DNA of 64,000 bases from Streptomyces galbus (GCF_005280195.1 NZ_SZPR01000020.1:1-64000); one strand, 5' to 3'; positions 15,826-24,406 are shown, counted from the stretch's first letter. Notes: a model not told the origin generated them from the letters alone. Numbers and translations are program-made.

Positions 15826-17522
15826 GCCCCACCGCCCTTCCTGCCGCCGGTCCTGAACACGGGCACGTCACCTTCCTCGGTGCCGGACCCGGGGATCCGG
15901 GACTGCTGACTCTGCGCGCCGTCGAGGCGCTGGCGAACGCGGACGTCCTCGTCGCCGAGCACGAGGTGCTCGACGTCGTGCGTGCGCACGCCAGGCCGGG
16001 CGTGTCCGTCGTGAACGCGGACCCCTCGCCGGACCTCGTTCCGGTCCCGGGCACACCCCAGCCGACGGTTGTTGACGGCGCGTCAACGACCGCTGCTGTC
16101 CCCGCCGTGCGGGATGCCGCACATCTTGTCATGGAGGCCGCGCGGGGCGGCAGGCGGGTCGTCCGTGCGGTCCCCGGGGACCCGGGACTTGATACGTACG
16201 CGGCGGAGGAAATGCTCGCCTGCGCGGCCGCCGGTGTCCCCTTCGAGGTGGTGCCGGGTGTCGCGGCGGCGGTCGGCGTGCCCGCGTACGCCGGTGTGCC
16301 GCTGCGCGACGCCCAGGGCGCGGACGTCCGGTTCGTGGACGCCCGCACGGCGTCCGACCGGTGCTGGACCGAGGTGGGCGCCTCCGACGGCACGGTCGTC
16401 GTCTCGACGACGCTGGACTCCGTCGCCGCGGCCGCCGGTGAGCTGGTGGCGGCCGGGCGCAAGCCCGACACCCCGCTCACGGTGACCGTCGCGGGGACGA
16501 CCACCCGCCAGCGCACCTGGAACGCCACCCTCGGCACCATCGCGCAGACGCTGAAGCAGGCCAAGGTGCTGCCCTCCCCGGAGGGCGGCCGCCCGGTGAT
16601 AGCCGTGGTCGGCGAGCGTTCCGCCCCCGCCCTGCGCGACCAGCTCGCGTGGTTCGAGTCCAAGCCGCTGTTCGGCTGGAAGGTCCTCGTGCCGCGCACG
16701 AAGGAACAGGCGGCGTCGCTCTCCGACCAGCTCCGGTCCTACGGGGCCGTGCCGCACGAGGTGCCGACGATCGCCGTCGAGCCGCCGCGCACGCCCCAGC
16801 AGATGGAGCGGGCCGTCAAGGGCCTGGTGACCGGTCGCTACGAGTGGATCGCGTTCACGTCGGTCAACGCCGTGCGGGCGGTCCGCGAGAAGTTCGAGGA
16901 GTACGGGCTCGACGCCCGCGCCTTCGCGGGCATCAAGGTCGCCGCGGTGGGCGAGCAGACGGCGAAGGCCCTGATCGCCTTCGGCGTGAAGCCCGACCTC
17001 GTCCCGTCGGGCGAGCAGTCCGCGGCCGGCCTGCTGGAGGACTGGCCGCCCTACGACCCGGTCTTCGACCCGATCGACCGCGTCTTCCTGCCGCGCGCCG
17101 ACATCGCCACCGAGACCCTGGTGGCCGGGCTGATCGAGCTCGGCTGGGAGGTCGACGACGTCACGGCCTACCGGACCGTGCGCGCCTCGCCGCCGCCGGC
17201 CGAGACCCGCGAGGCGATCAAGGGCGGCGGCTTCGACGCGGTGCTCTTCACGTCGTCCTCGACGGTCCGCAACCTGGTCGGCATCGCCGGCAAGCCGCAC
17301 AACGTCACCGTCATCGCGTGCATCGGCCCGGCCACGGCCAAGACGGCCGAGGAGCACGGGCTGCGGGTGGACGTGATGGCACCGGAGCCGTCGGTGCACA
17401 AGCTCGCGGAGGCCCTGGCCGACTTCGGCCTGCGGCGCCGGGCGGCGGCCCTGGAGGCGGGCGACCCGGTGACGCGGCCGAGCGAGCGGCGGCCGGGGGC
17501 GCGGCGGCGCCGGGCCACGTGA
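15822..17522 (+). CDS. hemD: Uroporphyrinogen-III synthase fused to an N-terminal SUMT-like domain
   Basis: A 566-residue two-domain protein. Residues 1-250 have the tetrapyrrole methylase fold: GAGPGDPGLLTLRA is intact, but the later motifs are eroded (VRAVPGDPGLDTYAAEE and YAGVPLRDAQGAD where active SUMT has a KGGDP block and a ThR loop). Residues 280-540 are uroporphyrinogen-III synthase (WKVLVPRTKEQA, FTSVNAVRAV, FTSSSTVRNLVG, CIGPATAKTA). The GTG start at 15822 overlaps the hemC stop. The synthase should be active; whether the methylase is catalytic is doubtful. The fusion is common in actinobacteria. Confidence 0.92.
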   Translation: MSPTALPAAGPEHGHVTFLGAGPGDPGLLTLRAVEALANADVLVAEHEVLDVVRAHARPGVSVVNADPSPDLVPVPGTPQPTVVDGASTTAAVPAVRDAAHLVMEAARGGRRVVRAVPGDPGLDTYAAEEMLACAAAGVPFEVVPGVAAAVGVPAYAGVPLRDAQGADVRFVDARTASDRCWTEVGASDGTVVVSTTLDSVAAAAGELVAAGRKPDTPLTVTVAGTTTRQRTWNATLGTIAQTLKQAKVLPSPEGGRPVIAVVGERSAPALRDQLAWFESKPLFGWKVLVPRTKEQAASLSDQLRSYGAVPHEVPTIAVEPPRTPQQMERAVKGLVTGRYEWIAFTSVNAVRAVREKFEEYGLDARAFAGIKVAAVGEQTAKALIAFGVKPDLVPSGEQSAAGLLEDWPPYDPVFDPIDRVFLPRADIATETLVAGLIELGWEVDDVTAYRTVRASPPPAETREAIKGGGFDAVLFTSSSTVRNLVGIAGKPHNVTVIACIGPATAKTAEEHGLRVDVMAPEPSVHKLAEALADFGLRRRAAALEAGDPVTRPSERRPGARRRRAT

Positions 17523-17620
17523 GGCTCGGGGGCGGCGTCCGTGAAGCCTGCGGCCGGTGCGGAGGCGCCAGGTCGCTGGTGAAGTGAGGGCCGGGCGTGC
17601 GCCTGGCCCCGTGGGACACG

Positions 17621-17662
17621 GACCGGGGGTCCGGTGGCCGGGCGGTCGCCGGACCCCCGGTC
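17621..17662. terminator. Terminator of rex-hemACD and of the convergent kinase gene
   Basis: A perfect 14-base-pair inverted repeat (GACCGGGGGTCCGG at 17621-17634 with 17649-17662, loop of 14) followed by TCTTCGGT. It lies between hemD and a convergent gene. Confidence 0.75.
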
Positions 17663-17705
17663 TCTTCGGTCGCCCGCCTCGTGGGCGTGGAGGAGCTGCC
17701 CGGGG

Positions 17706-18998
17706 TCAGCCGCTGCCCCGGTCGGGTCCCGGAGGACGGTGGTCCCCGGGGAGCTGCTGTCCCAGCGGGAGCCGGAGCCGTACCTCGAAGCCGCCCTCCG
17801 GGCGCGGCCCGGCGGTCAGCGTGCCGTGCCAGATCTTCGCCCGCTCCCGCATCCCGATCAGGCCGTGCCCGGATCCGGCCTGCCGTACTGCCTCACCCAC
17901 CGCGGGAGCCGGGCCGGTCCGCGGGCCGGGTGCCCGGCCGCCGCGGTCGAGGACGGTGACGTCCAGCTCGTGGTCGCGGTACGCGACGGTCACCTCGGCG
18001 GCGGCCGCCGCCGCGTGCTTGACGACGTTGGTGAGCGCCTCCTGCACGACGCGGTAGGCGCACAGTTCGACGCCCGGGTGCAGGGGCCTGCGCTCCCCGC
18101 TGAAGCGGACGGTGACGCGCAGGCCGGCCACCTCCAGGTGCTCGGCCAGCGCGGGGATGCGGTCGATGCGGGCGAGCAGGTCGTCCGGCACCGGCGCGGC
18201 GGGCCCCTCGCCGTTCCCGGCGCCGTCCCGCACCGGGGCGCCCTCGTCCGCGCCGGTCACGTCGTGGGTGCGCAGGACGATCAGCAGCCGGCGCAGCTCG
18301 TCGAGCGCGTCCCGGCCGGCCCGTGTGGCGACGCCCAGCGCGGTGCGGGCGGCCGGGGGGTCGGAGTGGAACGTGTACTCGGCGATCCCCGTCTGCAGGG
18401 TGGCGATCGTCATGTGCTGGGAGATCGTGTCGTGCAGCTCCCGCGCGATGCGGAAGCGCTCGTCGAGCACGGCCCGCCGGGCCTCCTGGCGCTGCTGCCG
18501 GTCCAGCAGGGCGGTCAGCCGCCGCAGTTCGGCGTTGCGCTGGGCGAGCCGGCGCTGGGTGAGCCCGACGGCCCCGGCGACGGCGGGCACGATCACCGCC
18601 TGCACGGCCACCACCGGCCAGGGCAGCCGGCCGTACACACCGCTCAGGGCGATGACCGCCGCCAGCACCACCGCCCCGCACCCGGCCCGCCCGCGCCGCT
18701 CCCCGGCCGCGACCGAGACGAAGGCCACCGCCGGGCCCCAGAAGTTGAGGGACGGCTGGTACCCCAGCACCAGGTAGGCGGTGAACCCGCCCGCCGTGAT
18801 CACCAGCACCGGGAACGGCCGCTTCTCCCCCAGGGCGAGGGGCAGGGCGACGAGCGCCGTCAGGAGGTACGCCCGCACGTCGAACGGCTGCCACGGCGCC
18901 GGGTGGTAGAAGGCACCGGCCAGACAGCCGGCGACCGCGGAACCGACGGCCACGGCGAGCTGCGCCGGCCGCGGGCGCGGGGCACGCGGTGCGGGCAT
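17706..18998 (-). CDS. NarL-family sensor histidine kinase
   Basis: A membrane histidine kinase of about 430 residues. Four or five hydrophobic helices occupy residues 15-150. A HisKA_3 dimerization domain follows with the phospho-acceptor H189 (IARELHDTISQH), then a HATPase domain with N box (YRVVQEALTNVVKHA), DxG box (VTVLDRGG) and G box (GSGHGLIGMRER). All catalytic motifs look intact. The ATG at 18998 is a choice: in-frame starts continue to 19310, but that stretch has poor codon use and no clear ribosome binding site was found for either. It is divergent from a LuxR-type regulator whose receiver is degenerate, so its true partner is uncertain. Confidence 0.8.
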   Translation of the reverse strand: MPAPRAPRPRPAQLAVAVGSAVAGCLAGAFYHPAPWQPFDVRAYLLTALVALPLALGEKRPFPVLVITAGGFTAYLVLGYQPSLNFWGPAVAFVSVAAGERRGRAGCGAVVLAAVIALSGVYGRLPWPVVAVQAVIVPAVAGAVGLTQRRLAQRNAELRRLTALLDRQQRQEARRAVLDERFRIARELHDTISQHMTIATLQTGIAEYTFHSDPPAARTALGVATRAGRDALDELRRLLIVLRTHDVTGADEGAPVRDGAGNGEGPAAPVPDDLLARIDRIPALAEHLEVAGLRVTVRFSGERRPLHPGVELCAYRVVQEALTNVVKHAAAAAAEVTVAYRDHELDVTVLDRGGRAPGPRTGPAPAVGEAVRQAGSGHGLIGMRERAKIWHGTLTAGPRPEGGFEVRLRLPLGQQLPGDHRPPGPDRGSG

Positions 18999-19478
18999 CC
19001 GGGGACGGCAGCCGACGGTTCCCACCTGATCCGCCCCCACCACGAGTCGTTCGAGGTCTCCGGCCAGATCGACGAGACACCCCCCAAGGTCCCCGCGGGC
19101 CGGCGGGAGCGGCACCCCCGCCGCCGCTCCCGCCGTTCCCCCGTACCGTCGACGGCGACCCCCACACGCCGTCGACACGGCCCGAACCGCAGCCGCGGGG
19201 ACCGGGGTTGCACCCCCGCCGCCGCGCCCCTCGTCGAGCCGGTACGACGAGACTAGGCAAGCCGGGACGGCCCGCGCATCCGACGGGAGACCGATCCCCG
19301 GGTCAACCACAGGCGTCGAACGGCGTGCCGGGGTAAACCAGCGCGGCAGCCCGGCCCCTGGCCCCGACGGTCACCTGGGGATACGGCACCCGGTGGACGA
19401 GCCGTGGCCCTGGCGCAACGGCGGACCACCGTTACTGCGTCGATGAGCAGTACACGACCGCACACGGGGGGAACCGCT
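18999..19478. other. Divergent regulatory region between kinase and regulator genes
   Basis: These 480 bases lie between the starts of the kinase (minus) and the regulator (plus). No convincing promoter elements or repeats were found. In-frame extensions of the kinase reading frame reach 19310, so part of it could be coding if a more distant start is used. Confidence 0.4.
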
Positions 19479-20423
19479 ATGCGCACTGTCCGTGAGACCC
19501 TGACGGCCTCCGACCCGGGAGCCGTGACCGTCGCCGGGCTCCGGCCGGGCACCGGCGGCGACACGTACGGCACGACCGCCGCGCCCGCCACCCGGGGGAG
19601 CGGGGACCGGCAGCAGCACGTCGCGCGGGTGCTGGTCGTCGACCACCACGACCTGATGCGGGCCGGGCTCGTGGCTCTGGTCGGGGCCGAGCCGGGGCTG
19701 GTGGTGGTCGGGGAGGCGGCGGACGGCCCGGCGGCGGTGGCGCAGGCGGCCCGCACCCGACCGGACGTCATCCTGATGGAGCCGGCGCTACCGGGGCTCG
19801 ACGGCGCGCGGGCCTGCGCACGCATCCTGTCGGCCGCCGCGCGGGCCCGGACGGCCCGGCCCCGGGTGCTCGTGCTGGCGTCCTCCGACGCCGACGAGCA
19901 GGTCGGCCGGGCGGTCCACGCCGGGGCGTCGGGTGTGCTGTACAAGGACGTCGCCCCGGACCGGTTGCTGCGGGCGCTGCACGTGCTGGCCGCCGGGGAC
20001 TGCCTGTTCGCCCCCGGCGTGGTCCGCCGCCTCGTGGCGGGCGGCGGACCACGATCGGGCGGCGGCACCTGCGCCGGTACGGACGCTCCCGGGACGGCCG
20101 GGGCGTCGGACGCCGGTCCGGCGCCCGGTCTGGGCGTCCTCACGCCCCGGGAGCGGCAGATCCTGGGGCTCGTGGCGACGGGCGCGACCAACGACGAGAT
20201 GGCCGCCCTGCTGAGGGTGACCGAGGCGACCGTGAAGTCGCACCTGAGCCGGGCGATGACCAAGCTCGGCCTGGTCAGCCGGGCGCAGGCCGTCGTCCTG
20301 GCCTACGAGACCGGCCTGGTCGTCCCGCACCGCTGCCGGGCCGGACGGGGAGAGCCTCCGCTCCGGCCCGGCACGTGGGTCACGGGGGCGCGGCACGTGG
20401 GTCACGGGACCCGGATCACGTGA
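19479..20423 (+). CDS. LuxR-type response regulator with degenerate receiver domain
   Basis: A 314-residue protein: about 48 N-terminal residues without clear homology, a receiver domain (49-170), a Gly-rich linker, and a LuxR helix-turn-helix (LTPRERQILGLVATGATNDEMAALLRV, about 223-285). In the receiver the phospho-acceptor Asp is replaced by Glu101 (ILMEPALPGLDG), and the second acid-pocket residue is His56 (VVDHHDLM in place of the usual DD). The conserved Lys (YKD) remains. It probably cannot be phosphorylated normally and may act constitutively or through ligand binding. ATG 19479 is chosen for the GGGGGGAA 6 bases upstream. Two 15-base repeats near the 3' end (20372-20386, 20394-20408) affect the last residues. 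Confidence 0.82.
   Translation: MRTVRETLTASDPGAVTVAGLRPGTGGDTYGTTAAPATRGSGDRQQHVARVLVVDHHDLMRAGLVALVGAEPGLVVVGEAADGPAAVAQAARTRPDVILMEPALPGLDGARACARILSAAARARTARPRVLVLASSDADEQVGRAVHAGASGVLYKDVAPDRLLRALHVLAAGDCLFAPGVVRRLVAGGGPRSGGGTCAGTDAPGTAGASDAGPAPGLGVLTPRERQILGLVATGATNDEMAALLRVTEATVKSHLSRAMTKLGLVSRAQAVVLAYETGLVVPHRCRAGRGEPPLRPGTWVTGARHVGHGTRIT
20372..20408 (+). repeat. 15-base direct repeat at the 3' end of the regulator gene
   Basis: CACGTGGGTCACGGG occurs at 20372-20386 and again at 20394-20408, a 22-base period. The period is not a multiple of three, so the two copies are read in different frames and encode different residues at the C-terminus. Confidence 0.85.
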
Positions 20424-20474
20424 CGGCCGCCCGTCGGCGGGACGGGATCCACGAGCCGCGGGTCCCGGACGGGG

Positions 20475-21110
20475 TCAGCCGACGTAGAGCTTCGTCGGGT
20501 GCGGGAAGTTGGCCCGGTAGCCCTTGAGCTGCCGGATGTCCGACGGCTTGAGCTTGATGCAGCCGGCCGACTTGTAGTCGCTGTTGCCGTCCCAGCGGTA
20601 CGGCTCGGACCGGCCCTGGGCGCCGCTGGGCAGCATCTCGCTGTGGATGAACAGGGCGGTGCGCGGTGTGCCGTTGCTGCACCGGGTGTCGTTGAGCAGC
20701 CAGGAGATGCCGTTGACGCCCCGGGCTCCGCCGTTGTGGTGGTTGTAGAAGGCGCGGATCGTGTATGTGCCGTTGGGCAGCCAGCCCGCGTTGCGTGCGC
20801 AGGAGTTCCGGCTGCCGTTGCCGGAGCCCGCCCGCCAGCTGGCCACCGTGAAGCTGTGCACCCGGTCGCCGTTCCACTGCACGTAGACCAGGCTGAGCCG
20901 GGAGTTGGAGGGGTTGCTGCTGTTCTTCTTGAACGACAGGTAGGTGTAGTTGTCGCCGGCCGCGGCGGCCGTCCCGGCCGCCCGGGTGGTGGTGCCGTCC
21001 GTGGCCGCGGTGGCCGCCGTGGCCGGCAGCACCCCGACCACGGTGAGGGCGGCTCCTGCCGCCGCCACGGCCGCGAGAGCCGATCGGCCGTTCCCCCGTA
21101 CTGCGCGCAT
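20475..21110 (-). CDS. Secreted L,D-transpeptidase-like (YkuD-type) protein
   Basis: A 211-residue exported protein. The signal peptide (about residues 1-34) has an Arg-rich start, an Ala/Val core and an ATAAT-like cleavage area. The mature part carries a likely catalytic block: FIHSEMLPSG supplies the His and, about 30 residues on, SAGCIKLKPSDI supplies the Ser-x-Gly-Cys of the L,D-transpeptidase/YkuD family, where Cys forms the acyl-enzyme. It may modify peptidoglycan cross-links or be a related peptidase-like fold with another substrate. The closest subfamily is not clear to me. The ATG at 21110 is preceded by GAAGGGGAAC. It lies in the accessory block between hemD and hemB. Confidence 0.65.
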   Translation of the reverse strand: MRAVRGNGRSALAAVAAAGAALTVVGVLPATAATAATDGTTTRAAGTAAAAGDNYTYLSFKKNSSNPSNSRLSLVYVQWNGDRVHSFTVASWRAGSGNGSRNSCARNAGWLPNGTYTIRAFYNHHNGGARGVNGISWLLNDTRCSNGTPRTALFIHSEMLPSGAQGRSEPYRWDGNSDYKSAGCIKLKPSDIRQLKGYRANFPHPTKLYVG

Positions 21111-21301
21111 GTGTGTTCCCCTTCTCGCGCGTCGTCCGTGCGGTCCCGCGGAGGTGCGGGGCCGCGCTGCACCGACACCGTACGGAGAACGGGGCGCCGG
21201 GGTCGTCCCGTGGCAGTGGGGGATCGTCCCTCAACTTCCGCCCTACATGGCGAAGTTGGCCTCAACCGGGCTTGTGGCGGGCGCGCCCGGTCCGGGTCGC
21301 C

Positions 21302-21314
21302 GGGGGGGGGGGGG
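21302..21314 (+). repeat. Homopolymer of 13 G
   Basis: Thirteen consecutive G residues lie in the gap between the downstream end of the dehalogenase-like gene and the transpeptidase-like gene. Such runs are prone to slippage and to sequencing error. Confidence 0.9.
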
Positions 21315-21341
21315 CGGCGGCCGCCTGGGCCGCCGGACGGC

Positions 21342-22202
21342 TCAGCCGGCGAAGAAGTCCGCCAGGGCCGCGGCCAGGTCCTGCGGGGCCTCTTCGGCGA
21401 CGTGGTGGCCGGAGTCGACGCCGTGGCCGCGGACGTCCGTCGCCCAGTCGCGCCAGATCCGCACCGGATCGCCGTAGAGCTGCTCCAGGTCGTCCCGCAG
21501 CGACCACAGGATCAGCGCCGGGCACCGCACGCGCGTGCCGGCGGCCCGGTCCTCCTCCTCGTGCCGGCGGTCGACGGTGAGGCCCGCCCGGTAGTCCTCC
21601 AGCATCGCGCGCACCACCTCCGGGTCGCGGGTGGCCTCCCGGAACTCGTCGTGGTTCTCCTGTCCCATGACCCGCGGGTCGCCCCGGTACCAGGCGTCCG
21701 GGTCGGCGTTGATGACGCGCTCCGGGGTGTCCGGCTGGGCGAAGAAGAACCAGTGCCACCACTGGGTCGCGAACTCCGGTGTGATGCGCGCCAGGTGCTC
21801 GCTGAGCGGCAGGCCGTCGATCAGCGCCACCCGTTCCACCGCCCCCGGGTGGTCAAGGACCAGGCGGAACGCGACGGCGGCCCCGCGGTCGTGCCCGACG
21901 AGCGCGAACCGTTCGTGACCCAGCGCCCGCATCACCGCCACCACGTCGGCGGCCACCGCCCGCTTGGAGTGGGCGCTGTGGTCCGGCGCCGGGGCCGGGC
22001 CCCGGGAGCGGCCGTAGCCGCGCAGGTCCGGGCAGACCACGGTGAAGCCGCGGTCCACCAGCAGCGGGGCCACCCGGTGCCACGTGGCGGACGTACGGGG
22101 ATGGCCGTGCAGCAGCACCACCGGCGGCCCGTCCCCGCCGTACCGCACGAAGACGGACGCCTCACCGGTCTCGACGTACCTGGTCCGGAATCCCTCGAAC
22201 AC
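21342..22202 (-). CDS. Alpha/beta hydrolase, haloacetate dehalogenase-like
   Basis: A 286-residue alpha/beta hydrolase very similar in pattern to fluoroacetate/haloacetate dehalogenases. The nucleophile is Asp105 in LVGHDRGAAV, the oxyanion region is LLHGHPRTSATW, a cap Trp-His-Trp (WWHWFFFAQPD) corresponds to the halide pocket, EDYRAG is conserved, and the catalytic His is in DSGHHVAEEAP. The first carboxylate-binding Arg is kept (R106), but the second one, four residues after the nucleophile, is Ala109. The substrate may therefore not be fluoroacetate. The start codon is GTG. It is divergent from hemB. Confidence 0.75.
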   Translation of the reverse strand: MFEGFRTRYVETGEASVFVRYGGDGPPVVLLHGHPRTSATWHRVAPLLVDRGFTVVCPDLRGYGRSRGPAPAPDHSAHSKRAVAADVVAVMRALGHERFALVGHDRGAAVAFRLVLDHPGAVERVALIDGLPLSEHLARITPEFATQWWHWFFFAQPDTPERVINADPDAWYRGDPRVMGQENHDEFREATRDPEVVRAMLEDYRAGLTVDRRHEEEDRAAGTRVRCPALILWSLRDDLEQLYGDPVRIWRDWATDVRGHGVDSGHHVAEEAPQDLAAALADFFAG

Positions 22203-22399
22203 GCTCGCGTGCCTCCCGCCCTTGTCCCGACGTCAGGGGTGACCCGCCGTCCTCGTCCGTGCCGCCGAGGACCGCGGGCGCAGCGCTGTGGGTTCCCCGC
22301 GTGGCGGCGCCGACACCGTGGCGGGCGGCCGCTCGGGGACGCCGCGGGGCCGACTCGGCGTCGGCAAAGGCACCGGCCGGGCGGGCGTAGCGTAGGTGT

Positions 22400-23392
22400 A
22401 TGGCGAAGTACGGATCCTTTCCCGGTGCGCGGCCGCGGCGGCTGCGGACCAGTCCGGTCATGCGGCGGATGGTCGCCGAGACGCGGCTGCACCCCGCCGA
22501 CTTCATCCTCCCCGCGTTCGTGCGGGAGGGCGTGAGCGAGCCGGTGCCGATCGGGGCCATGCCCGGGGTCGTGCAGCACACCCGCGACAGCCTGCGGAAG
22601 GCCGCCGTTGAGGCCGCCGAGGCCGGGGTCTCCGGCATCATGCTGTTCGGCGTGCCGGAGGACACCAAGAAGGACGCCCTCGGCACCGCCGGGACCGACC
22701 CCGACGGCATCCTCCAGGTCGCCCTGCGCGACGTGCGGGCCGAGGTCGGCGACGACCTGCTCGTGATGGCCGACCTGTGCCTCGACGAGTTCACCGACCA
22801 CGGGCACTGCGGTGTCCTGGACGACCAGGGCCGGGTCGACAACGACGCCACCCTGGAGCGGTACGCCGAGATGGCGCAGGTGCAGGCCGACGCCGGCGCC
22901 CACGTCGTCGGGCCGAGCGGGATGATGGACGGGCAGATCGGCGTCATCCGCGACGCCCTCGACCAGATCGGCCGCGAGGACGTGGCGATCCTCGCCTACA
23001 CCGCCAAGTACTCCTCCGCCTTCTTCGGCCCCTTCCGCGAGGCCGTCGGGTCCTCCCTGCGCGGTGACCGGCAGACGTACCAGCAGGACCCCGCCAACTG
23101 GCGCGAGTCGCTGCGCGAGCTCGCCCTCGACCTCGAGGAGGGCGCTGACATGGTCATGGTCAAGCCGGCCGGCCCGTACCTCGACATCCTCGCCCGGGTC
23201 GCCGACGCCGTGGACGTGCCCGTCGCCGCGTACCAGGTCTCGGGCGAGTACGCGATGATCGAGGCCGCCGCCGAGAAGGGCTGGATCGACCGCGACCGCG
23301 CCATCCTGGAGTCGCTCACCGGCATCAAGCGGGCCGGCGCCCGCACGATCCTCACCTACTGGGCGACGGAGGTCGCCCGGACGCTGGGCTGA
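22400..23392 (+). CDS. hemB: Delta-aminolevulinic acid dehydratase (porphobilinogen synthase)
   Basis: The enzyme condenses two 5-aminolevulinate molecules to porphobilinogen. The two Schiff-base lysines are K203 (AYTAKYSSAFFGPF) and K255 (VMVKPAGPYLD). At the metal site C127-x-D129 and C137 (LCLDEFTDHGHCG) replace the three-Cys zinc site of E. coli, a mixed form between the zinc and magnesium types. Length (330) is normal. It is not in the rex operon: 4.9 kb of unrelated genes intervene, so it needs its own promoter in 22203-22399. Confidence 0.95.
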   Translation: MAKYGSFPGARPRRLRTSPVMRRMVAETRLHPADFILPAFVREGVSEPVPIGAMPGVVQHTRDSLRKAAVEAAEAGVSGIMLFGVPEDTKKDALGTAGTDPDGILQVALRDVRAEVGDDLLVMADLCLDEFTDHGHCGVLDDQGRVDNDATLERYAEMAQVQADAGAHVVGPSGMMDGQIGVIRDALDQIGREDVAILAYTAKYSSAFFGPFREAVGSSLRGDRQTYQQDPANWRESLRELALDLEEGADMVMVKPAGPYLDILARVADAVDVPVAAYQVSGEYAMIEAAAEKGWIDRDRAILESLTGIKRAGARTILTYWATEVARTLG

Positions 23393-23411
23393 CCCCGGAA
23401 GGGGGGTCTCC

Positions 23412-23429
23412 GGGCACCTTCACGTGCCC
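23412..23429 (+). terminator. Weak hairpin after hemB
   Basis: A 6-base-pair stem GGGCAC/GTGCCC with a 6-base loop begins 20 bases after the hemB stop. It is short and has no T-tract, so termination here is only possible. Confidence 0.4.
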
Positions 23430-23506
23430 TCAGGAGTTAGGTTGTCGACCACTTCCGCGCTTGTGCGTGGACGACACCGACCTGCTCATGACCCAGGGGG
23501 ACCCCC

Positions 23507-24406
23507 ATGCCAGGTGACGCGCTCGACCACGACCCCGCCGAGCTGCGCAGACGGATCGACACCAGCAGGGCCCATCCGGCGCGGGTGTACGACGTCTTCC
23601 TCGGCGGCAAGGACAACTACCCCGTCGACCGGGCCGCCGCGGCCGCCGGCCTCGCCGCCAACCCGCGCGGCTACCTCGACGTCCGTCACAACCGCGACTT
23701 CCTGCGCCGCGCGGTGACCGCGCTGGCCCAGGAGGACGGCATCCGCCAGTGGCTGGACATCGGCACCGGCCTGCCCACCGCCGAGAACGTCCACCAGATC
23801 GCCCAGCGGATCATCCCCGACTCCCGTGTGGTCTACGTCGACAACGACCCCGTCGTCCTCGCCCACGCGCGGGCGCTGCTCACCTCGGGGTCCGAGGGCC
23901 GCACCGACTACATCGACGCCGACCTGAAGAGCCCCGCGCAGATCCTCGAACAGGCCGCCAAGACCCTCGACTTCGACCGGCCGGTCGCACTGTGCCTGGT
24001 GGCGATCCTGCACTTCATCGAGGACGAGGAGGCGTACCCGATCGTCCGGGAACTGGTGGACGCGCTGCCCGCCGGCAGCCGGCTGGTGCTCAGCCACCTC
24101 ACCGACGACCTCAACCCGGAGAACATCCGCGCCGTCCAACGCACCTACACCGAGCGCGGGTTCACCTTCGTGCTGCGCCCGCGCGCGGACGTCGAGCGGT
24201 TCTTCACCGGCAACGGCCTGACGCTCGCCGAGCCCGGCGTGGTCCCGGTGCACCACTGGCGCTCCGAGCCCGCCCCGGTCCCCGAGCAGCCCGACCCGGC
24301 GTACCTGGCCTCCCTCGACGACATCGAGAAGGTCCGCTACCACGACATAAACGACGTGACGGACGCCGACATCAACGTGTACGGGGGCGTGGCGGCCAAG
24401 CCGTGA
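23507..24406 (+). CDS. DUF574-family S-adenosylmethionine-dependent methyltransferase
   Basis: A 299-residue protein of the actinobacterial SAM-dependent methyltransferase family DUF574. The N-terminal signature is HPARVYDVFLGGKDNYPVDR, the SAM-binding motif is WLDIGTGLPTAENVH, motif II is VVYVDNDPVVLAH, and a post-motif reads LVAILHFIEDEEA. These proteins are very numerous in Streptomyces and the methylated substrates are unknown. The ATG at 23507 is preceded by CAGGGGGACC. Confidence 0.88.
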   Translation: MPGDALDHDPAELRRRIDTSRAHPARVYDVFLGGKDNYPVDRAAAAAGLAANPRGYLDVRHNRDFLRRAVTALAQEDGIRQWLDIGTGLPTAENVHQIAQRIIPDSRVVYVDNDPVVLAHARALLTSGSEGRTDYIDADLKSPAQILEQAAKTLDFDRPVALCLVAILHFIEDEEAYPIVRELVDALPAGSRLVLSHLTDDLNPENIRAVQRTYTERGFTFVLRPRADVERFFTGNGLTLAEPGVVPVHHWRSEPAPVPEQPDPAYLASLDDIEKVRYHDINDVTDADINVYGGVAAKP

